A stretch of DNA of 64,000 bases from Pseudomonas japonica (GTDB taxonomy: Bacteria > Pseudomonadota > Gammaproteobacteria > Pseudomonadales > Pseudomonadaceae): positions 1 through 64,000 of the forward strand of contig NZ_FZOL01000001.1 in the NCBI RefSeq assembly GCF_900188455.1, in the 5' to 3' direction. The first letter of the stretch is position 1; every line of letters starts with the position of its first letter. This document shows positions 61,801 to 64,000 of the stretch, one piece after another. Below the pieces are notes generated by a model, which saw nothing but the letters and a program-made list of their open reading frames with translations, had not been told where the DNA came from and did not search any database. A program made the translations under genes and the position numbers.

Positions 61801-64000
61801 CAATAACGGCCTGACCGGCAACACCCTGGTCAGTGCCGGCAGCCTGGTCAACAACGGTACTCTGGCCAGCGCCAATGTGCAGGTCGCCAGCGGCGCCAGC
61901 CTCGGTGGCAGCGGCACCTACAGCGGCACCGTCAGCCTCGCCGACGGCGCCAGCCTGAATGCCGGCAACACCAGCACGCCGCTGTCGGTGGGCAACCTCA
62001 ACCTGTCCTCGGGCAGCAACCTGAACTTCGCGCTCGGCGCGCCGGGCAGCTCGACCACCGTGGTACGGGTGGGCGGCAACCTGGTGCTGGACGGCACGCT
62101 GAACATCAGCGATATCGGCGGCTTCGGGGTCGGGGTGTATCAACTGTTCAGCTACGGCGGCAGCCTGACCGACAATGGCCTGGTCTACGGCAGCCTGCCG
62201 GGTGGCATCAGCGGTGCCAGCCTGGCCCTGCAGAGCTCCATCGCCAACCAGCTCAACCTGGTGGTGGGCAGCGACAGCGATCTGCAGTTCTGGAACGGTG
62301 GCAAGACCAACCCGGACGGCACCATCGCCGGCGGCAGCGGCACCTGGGGCCCGGACACCAACTGGACCAACTCACGTGGCACCAGCAGCAGTGGCTGGGG
62401 CGGTACCTTCGCGGTGTTCGGCGGCGCGCCGGGCACCGTCACCGTGGCAGGACTGCGGACCTTCAACGGCCTGCAGTTCCTCAGCAGCGGCTATCAAGTG
62501 GTCGCCGGCAGCGGCGGGGCGCTGGCACCGGTCAACGGCAGCGCTGGCAGCCTGGCGGCGGTCCGCGTCAATGCCGGCGCCAGCGCCAGCATCGCGGCGC
62601 CGCTGGTGGGCACTGGCGGTATCGAGAAACTCGACACCGGCACGCTGATCCTCACCGGTGCCAACACCTACAGCGGCGGCACCACCGTCAGCGGCGGTAC
62701 CTTGCAGGGCAACACCAGCAGTCTGCAGGGCCGCATCCTCACCAATGCGGGCGGCACCCTGGTCTTCGATCAGGGCAGCAACGGTCAGCTCATGGGCACC
62801 CTCAGCGGCACCGGTGCCATTGCCAAGCGCGGCAGCGGCAGCCTGCTGCTGACCGGCAACCAGCCGGCCAGCGGTACCTTCGCCGTCGATGCGGGCACCC
62901 TGATCGTCGGCAACGCGGCCAATCCGGGCAGCGTGCTCGGCTCGCAGGTCACCGTCGCCAACGGCGCCGCCCTGACCGGTACCGGCACGGTCGGCTCGCT
63001 GGTCAACCATGGCACCGTGGCCACCGGTCTCGACGGCGGCAACCTGAGCGTGGCGGGCAACTTCACCAACGCCAGCGATGGCACCCTGAGCGTGGCCATC
63101 ACGCCGTCCCTGACCAACTACCTGAACGTGGGCGGCACCGCGAACCTGGGCGGCACCCTGCAGGTGCTGAACCTCGGCAGCTACACCGGCGATACCCGCT
63201 ACACCCTGATCAACGCCGCCGGTGGCGTGACCGGCACCTTCGCCAACGCCAGCGGACTGTCGAGCCTGCTGTTCCTCGACTCGGCGCTGACCTACGGGGC
63301 CAACACTGTGACACTGTCGGTTGCGCGCAACGGGGTGGCCTTCGCCGACGTCGCCGAAACCAGCAACCAGCGCAACGTCGCGGCCGCGCTGGACACGGCG
63401 GCGGCACCGGCCAGCCTGCGCAGCGCGATCATCACGGCCGACCGCGCCACCGCGCTGGCGGCGTTCGACAGCCTGTCGGGCGAGATCCACGCCAGCACCG
63501 CCAGCGTGCTGATCGAGGATTCGCGCTATGTCCGCGATGCGCTCAACGACCGCATGCGCCAGTCCGGTTGCAGCAGCGACCAGGATCCGCGTCGCGCGCT
63601 GGCGCCGAGCGGCAACCAGCAGGCTACCAGCCAGGGTTGCCAGGGCGAGAGCGTCGGCTGGATCCGCGCGCTGGGCGGCTGGGGTGACTTCGAAGGCGGC
63701 CACGCCGCGGCCAATATCGATCGCGACCTGTCCGGTTTCATGCTCGGTATCGACAACAACCTCAACGACGAATGGCGTCTGGGGATCGCCGCCGGCTACA
63801 GCAACAGCAGCATCAACGCCAAGGGCCGCGGTGCCGACTCGTCGGTGGACAGCTATCACCTGGCGAGCTACCTGAGCTATCAGATGGACGCGTTCGCCGC
63901 GCGCCTGGGGGCCGCCTACACCTGGCACGACATCGACACCAAGCGCGACATCAGCGTGGGCAGCTACAACGACCGCCTGAAAGCCGGCTACAAGGCGCGC
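46820..64000 (+). CDS. Giant type V autotransporter adhesin, beta-strand repeat type (3' end beyond the window)
   Basis: One uninterrupted frame runs from GTG 46820 to the last base: 5727 codons, incomplete. AAGGAG lies 6 bases before the start. Residues 1-38 are a signal peptide ending A-L-A, followed by Cys40 and Cys49 in a probable loop. The passenger consists of about 40 repeats of 84-86 residues of the autotransporter-associated beta-strand kind (L-x-K-x-G-x-G-x-L-T-L-x-G-x-N-x-Y-x-G-G-T), with five larger modules containing F-W-D-G...W-x-x-F-A-V-F-Q-G. A linker with Cys follows, and from about residue 5610 (W-I-R-A-L-G-G-W-G-D-F) the C-terminal beta-barrel begins. About 150 more residues would complete it. 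Expected role: surface adhesion or aggregation. It needs the BAM complex. Confidence 0.9.
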   Translation, partial: MDRRFAKSLFVRRSTLPLAISLAAAGLLSTFTAEEALAACLVAAPNITCDGVILSTFNSALTNPVVIVNNGAQMSTTLGAVLNLSGNGVNLTNSGTIGPTFLGSLVNFTSGAVIGNTNNSSVVINNAGLIRAVGDTLSSNLLTLTGMALEVKNGSNGFVTINNNSGGVIDAAPLITAGVLAGADIPSVVVYNPLNGAAGVGPKVTFSNASTASITGRIALQGSSLGNTFINAGTLTGSLAMGAGGTTPNTFIAVTGSQVQKGAGIGVDLGVIGKLGVAFAAAGIVDGGLNGSNTLVLQNTSDPLNPGSGASGSGSVSVANYKNFPNLKVISGTWSVFGNLLDGLASPSVELTGGVLSIDDSAVFGSATVVANGGNLRSLDSSVTLSNLITIGSSGLTVSGIQQLAISGQLTGSGALTKSQASTLVLSNASNNFSGGVILDGGTLSLTNAAALTGGAVSVTGASTLQASAPMTLSNGISLAAALGVNGGVNALTLSGNITGAGSLSKIGSGDLTLSGSNNFSGGFALGGGNVIFANAAAIGSGGLSLTANSTLTNTAAVSLSNNIALSNRVLTLSGGNAVTLSGSISGSGSLIKQGTADLTLTGTNTFGGVSLQAGKLIIGSNSALGVGTFNVSGGTSLDTNATRTVTNNVTLGGTVSVAGSNDLTLGGSITGAGGISKNGNSTLTLIGSNSDFVGGVALNAGTLLVDKAASLGAGALTTAAGTTLGARSNATVSNLVNLNGDLTLNGPANLGLSGVISGTGNLIKNGSTAVQLSGANTFQGNTLLNAGTLYFGNAGALGQGRLIAAGGTLDTFSAVAIANAVTLNGATTVGGTADLSLQGVIDGTGSLVKNGNANLTLTGTNVYSGGTTLNAGGLIINNASAIGSGDLTVGGAARLTVAAPLTLNNAVHLTGSLTLQGNSALTLGGLIDGSSGLVKSGTGVLTLNGANTFGGGTTLNGGGLVLGTGTALGSGTLSAAAGTSLDNSSALSLANNVTLGGNLNVLGSNDLTLGGTVSGAGGLTKTGGSSLILNGNNNYHGATQLNGGTLILGSNTALGDGALNAAANATLDANTAVAINNQVNLAGNLNIGGNANLALSNIVSGLGGLTKNGLATLALNGANLYQGGTTLNAGGLLLGNDLALGSGALNVAGAATLDSGSARNLANAINLGSDLTLGGSSALTLGGTIGGAGGLIKNGSADLTLGGANNYQGNTRLDSGKLIVGNASALGQGALIAAQGTVLDSSTVLTLANAMTLNGVLSLAGSTDLTLQGAITGTGGLIKNGSGNLILAASNGYGGGTTLNAGTLTIAGASALGSGDLTVGGSTTLASSGAQLLANAVHLNAGLTLNGSGNLTLNGVIDGAAGLTKTGSSSVTLNGANTYAGGTSLNGGTLVLGANTALGSGTLSVNGGSLDANKVLSVGNALTLNGNLTVLGSRDLTLGGNITGVGGVNKAGGATLVLNGNNSYLGNTNLNAGILVLGSNSALGQGVLNAAANTALDANTAVSINNQVNLAGNTLIGGSADLTLNGTLSGAGGLTKNGTASLVLNGANTYVGGTTLVGGTLSLGNNQSIGNGALTVGGNASLDSSSALNLANQINLGSALSLAGSNDLILSGVVGGNGSLIKNGVGNLTLNGVNGYVGGTTLNAGSLTLGNAGAIGSGKLTVGGAASLNSTSPFVLGNAITLNADLNLAGGSDLGLNGVIDGSAALLKNGAGNLSLNGVNSYLGGTTLAAGSLTLGNANAIGSGALNVSGAATLGNNAAFALGNAINLGADLTLAGNNALTLGGVIGGNGGLVKSGLADLTLSGANTFSGALNILSGSVSTVGSGALGNTSGVNVGAGASLNLGASAAIGGLSGAGAVNLGAGSDLTVGTGNASSVFNGGLAGAGGLIKVGGGSIELAGANALSGTTRIDAGVLNVSGSLASGLVQVNNGGTLGGGGTLSGAVNVLDGGHLALDSGSTLRVGSLTLGNAANLDVGLGSPSTGGTALLNVGGNLTLDGTLNVSDIGGFGAGIYRLVDYSGVLTDNGLVFGSLPGSVSAADLQLQTAIGAQVNLLVGGANGAVLFWDGGNTGSDGVIQGGSGTWDSLSNNWTTVNGTGNRDWSGNFAVFQGAAGAVSVNGTQATTGLQFVTDGYTLGGSGQLQLVNNGSGTTTVRVDPNVTATLALGLSGSGTLNKVDSGTLVLTGGNSYSGGTRLNGGTLVLGNDAALGSGALIAANNTTLDSNSAVTLANGINALGILNLAGGNALTLNGAVTGGSLVKNGAGLLTLNGANGYSGGTTLNAGGLVLGNALALGSGTLRVAGAGTHLDSNAALSLANLFDLSSTLTLDGSNDLTLNGTVSGAGGLLKNGAGTLTLNGVNSYVGGTTLAAGGLVLGNSAALSNGALNVSGASSLDAGTALVLNNAINLGADLTLPGTAGLTLNGVIGGSGGLSKLGGGSLTLNGSNTYQGATQLTGGTLVLGNSAALGSGVLIAGAGTTLDNSTALNLGNAINLLGGLTLRGSDNLTLSGVISGAGGLVKNGASVLTLTGVNGNLGDTTLNAGTLVLGNGAALGSGALNTADGTTLDVLGGTVLSNALNIAGNLTFTGSNDLTLIGAVNGAGGLTKNGNGNLTLNGLNGYLGNTNLNGGGLTLGNSQAIGGGALNVGAASTLRSTSAISLGNQVNLNANLTLNGTGDIGLNGVVAGAGALNKTGSGVLTLNGANTYQGGTNLAAGTLVLGNAGALGSGALSVSGASTLDSNAALSIANAIALDANLTVAGSNDLGLAGNFAGNGKLIKNGVGSLTLTGSNSYRGGTDLNAGTLVLGNAAALGSGTLNVASATLSNSAVMTLANAVQVSGNLTLAGAQNLVLSGILGGAGSLTKTGAADLTLTGTNTYGGGTRLDGGRLILGNSGAIGSGDLTAANNTVLDNSTSVTLGNAVHLNGAVGIGGSADLTLNGVVDGPGSLIKNGAGSLTLSGANTYLSGTTLNAGTLALGNNASLGVGVLTVGGASSLIANAPAITLGNTLALNANLTLPGANDLALNGVVSGAGQLVKSGSGTLTLSGPNSSFSGGVALSGGSLIVGNNNALGTGALVTSGSATLRGTGVLTLTNDLVVNGELNLVANDTAMMSGLLSGSGTLIKTGIDELALLGSSTFTGTLDLRDGFVTTLNPNALGNPGNVILGSGTTLNMNGNSSIGGVAGSGVLNIGNGSTVSVGGSNVDNVFSGALLGGGTLRKVGSGVLTYSGTSVASHNIQVNGGTLKVDGVLNSSGNSITVNSGGTLTGSGSANMMTIVQNGGHLAGTSGSTLTLKDLILSQNSNIDVALGSPLTGNVPLFNVTDNLTLDGVLNITDDGAFGNGVYRLFDYTGGLTNNIVDFGLLPSNVLTTELSLQTVTPGQVNLQVNSPNLIIQYWDGANITANGAIDGGSGVWDAATNNWVAQDGNGNSAWADQFAVFMGNAGTVTVDNAQAVNGMQFMTDGYQLVSGGNGSLDISNRNDGKFAVRVDPNVTATLDLDLNGSGTLQKLDLGTLVLNGNNGYTGGTLLRNGTLVVGSDSALGTGALSTAAGTVLDSNTAVTLGNNIAVTGQLTLPGSNDLTLNGNVSGTGSLLKGGASRLTLGGSNSISGPLALNAGTLVLASTGALGSATLNAANGTSLDNGLDLTLSNTVNLAGNLTLLGSNDLTLSGLVNGSGRLVKQGVNRLALNGVNGFSGGVELQSGTLSLGNAGALGSGALTVSGTSILANSNAFALGNALQLNAALMLAGSNDLTLNGVISGSATARLIKNGAARLTLNGANAAFSGGTTVNDGNLTLGNALALGTGDLSVTGTTRLDTSAPMTLGNNVDVSGVLSLAGNNDLTLSGVVSGNGTLNKDGLASVTLSGNNSFAGILNILSGTLRTLGGNALGNPSQLNLSSGANLDLGGSLALGQLVGSGGVIIDGANTLSVGGGTFAGSLGGSGTLDKVGSGTLTLTGSNSHSGNTLISGGSLMVDGSLASASVAVGNGASLGGSGSLGGTVTVANGGNLTLRGGTTLSVGALLLNDTANLNASLGSAMAGEPALVDIAGNLTLDGRLNVTDIGGFGAGVYRLMNYGGSLTNNGLVLNTLPGSVQVGDVNLQTVINNQVNLVVGGAGNVLFWDGSQIVGNGGIEGGYGVWDNSNSNWTNTNGTLNETWNGSFAVFQGNGGTVTVNGAQSITGLQFSGNGYTLNGGVGGQLLTAAGATSVRVDSGNTATLGVAINGAGTLTKFDSGTLVLNGANGYTGGTVLNGGTLVVGNDAALSSGALTAAGGTTLDNSSAVTLANNVTLNGALAIGGSNALTLNGVLSGSGGLIKNGAANLTLNGVNTYGGATSLASGSLTLGNDSAIGSGPLNVSGNATLASTSALQLGNAIDLGAGAQLTLAGVQDTTLGGAIGGTGSLVKNGNAALRLGGNNTYSGGTTINAGSVTGTSASLQGAILNNGALTFEQNADGSYTGNLTGSGSLTKTGSGQLLLTGNNGLTGNTLVNAGSLVNNGTLASVNVQVASGASLGGSGTYSGTVSLADGASLNVGSATAPLSVGNLNLSSGSNLNVALGAPGSASTVVQVGGNLVLDGTLNISNAGGFGIGVYRLFSYGGSLTDNGLVYGSLPSGIAAGDLTLQSAIANQLNLVVSGAGNLLFWDGSQTVGNGIIDGGNGVWDAVGSNWTNASGSVNESWNGTFAVFQGSGGTVTVNGAQNITGLQFAGNGYTLNGGAGGELRTAAGATNLRVDSGNTATLGVAINGAGTLTKLDGGTLVLSGANGYTGGTALNGGTLVVGNAAALGSGVLTAAGGTTLDSNSAIALGNAVVLNGALAIGGSNDQTLSGVVSGAGSLVKNGNAALALSGANGYTGGTALNGGTLVVGNAAALGSGVLTAAGGTTLDSNSAIALGNAVVLNGALAIGGSNDLTLSGVVSGAGSLVKNGNAALVLTAANTYSGGTTINAGSVRGTTSSLQGAILNNGALTFEQNANGSYTGNLTGSGSLTKTGSGQLLLTGNNGLTGNTLVSAGSLVNNGTLASANVQVASGASLGGSGTYSGTVSLADGASLNAGNTSTPLSVGNLNLSSGSNLNFALGAPGSSTTVVRVGGNLVLDGTLNISDIGGFGVGVYQLFSYGGSLTDNGLVYGSLPGGISGASLALQSSIANQLNLVVGSDSDLQFWNGGKTNPDGTIAGGSGTWGPDTNWTNSRGTSSSGWGGTFAVFGGAPGTVTVAGLRTFNGLQFLSSGYQVVAGSGGALAPVNGSAGSLAAVRVNAGASASIAAPLVGTGGIEKLDTGTLILTGANTYSGGTTVSGGTLQGNTSSLQGRILTNAGGTLVFDQGSNGQLMGTLSGTGAIAKRGSGSLLLTGNQPASGTFAVDAGTLIVGNAANPGSVLGSQVTVANGAALTGTGTVGSLVNHGTVATGLDGGNLSVAGNFTNASDGTLSVAITPSLTNYLNVGGTANLGGTLQVLNLGSYTGDTRYTLINAAGGVTGTFANASGLSSLLFLDSALTYGANTVTLSVARNGVAFADVAETSNQRNVAAALDTAAAPASLRSAIITADRATALAAFDSLSGEIHASTASVLIEDSRYVRDALNDRMRQSGCSSDQDPRRALAPSGNQQATSQGCQGESVGWIRALGGWGDFEGGHAAANIDRDLSGFMLGIDNNLNDEWRLGIAAGYSNSSINAKGRGADSSVDSYHLASYLSYQMDAFAARLGAAYTWHDIDTKRDISVGSYNDRLKAGYKAR
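60061..62277 (+). repeat. Two copies of a long segment at 1557-bp offset inside the autotransporter
   Basis: Sequence from 60061 to about 60720 returns at 61618 to about 62277 with few changes; 1557 is 519 codons, so the frame is kept. Similarity falls off in the following module. This is a duplication of a block plus module, more recent than the other repeats. Confidence 0.8.
61091..61606 (+). repeat. Near-identical tandem pair of 258-bp units
   Basis: 61091-61348 and 61349-61606 differ at only a small number of positions by eye, unlike the other units, which have diverged strongly. This is the youngest unit duplication in the gene. Confidence 0.85.

Larger units (their letters stand above)
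48040..62700 (+). repeat. Coding tandem repeats of the autotransporter (252-258 bp units in blocks)
   Basis: Units can be aligned on the codons for N-x-Y/F-x-G-G, recurring every 252-258 bases. Approximate blocks are 48.1-52.5 kb (about 17 units), 53.4-56.3 kb (12), 57.4-58.7 kb (6), 59.5-60.3 kb (3-4), 61.1-61.8 kb (3-4) and 62.7-62.9 kb (1-2). Larger modules start near 52.83, 56.80, 58.98, 60.55 and 62.11 kb. Unit counts are by eye. Confidence 0.85.

Noticed and set aside
47486..62143. A 4885-residue open frame on the minus strand
   Set aside because: It mirrors the autotransporter codon by codon, has no ribosome-binding site and no protein-like motifs; it follows from absence of TTA, CTA and TCA codons in the sense gene.
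48040..62700. CRISPR-like regular repeats
   Set aside because: The period of 252-258 bp is in frame, units are divergent coding repeats, and there are no short identical repeats with unique spacers. No cas genes are present.

Overview
The window is a piece of a high-GC Pseudomonas chromosome, most likely of the putida/fluorescens side of the genus rather than P. aeruginosa. The evidence is the Pseudomonas-type 5S rRNA tail at the left edge and the gene order rpsT / murJ-ribF-ileS-lspA-fkpB-ispH / minor pilins / thiO / bamD / rluD-pgeF-clpB, then ndh, yacG-coaE-pilD-pilC and pilA next to a tRNA-Thr. No pilB lies between pilA and pilC, and no pilY1 lies among the minor pilins; this reduced layout is what I recall from the putida lineage.

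Region 1 (1-31105) is conserved core. A 5S rRNA end is followed by a lipid-transport operon of two half-size PqiA-type proteins and a six-MCE-domain PqiB/LetB-type protein. Then come divergent rpsT and a tightly overlapping chain ribF-ileS-lspA-fkpB-ispH. A minor-pilin set (a divergent FimT/GspH-like gene, then pilV-W-X-E) and thiO follow. Next are bamD, rluD-pgeF, the heat-shock gene clpB with a clear sigma-32 promoter, a tRNA cluster (Asn, Pro, Lys, then a second identical Pro), a multicopper oxidase, ndh and small conserved genes. The block ends with the prepilin peptidase/pilC operon divergent from pilA.

Region 2 (about 31167-42539) looks like a genomic island inserted at the 3' end of tRNA-Thr(CGT). 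It starts with a P4-type tyrosine integrase directly downstream of the tRNA. It ends with an imperfect copy of the tRNA 3' end followed by a tRNA-like terminator. Between them are a second, different tyrosine recombinase with a small partner gene, and two large genes of very different base composition. The first encodes a 1272-residue protein with a PD-(D/E)XK-like N-terminus and a STAND-type NTPase (Avs-like). The second encodes a 718-residue ABC ATPase with a CPFC zinc-hook motif and an Arg-x3-Glu...His triad of the PrrC/RloC anticodon nucleases. Both look like abortive-infection antiphage effectors, so the island reads as a compact defence island.

Region 3 (42580-64000) holds a Cache-type chemoreceptor with a FliA-like promoter, a two-gene leftward cassette of unknown function (one gene UDG-fold-like, one kinase-like), and a giant type V autotransporter. 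The autotransporter starts with GTG at 46820 and is still open at the window end (at least 5727 codons). It is built from about 40 beta-strand repeats of 84-86 residues in blocks separated by five copies of a larger module, and it reaches its beta-barrel just before the sequence stops.
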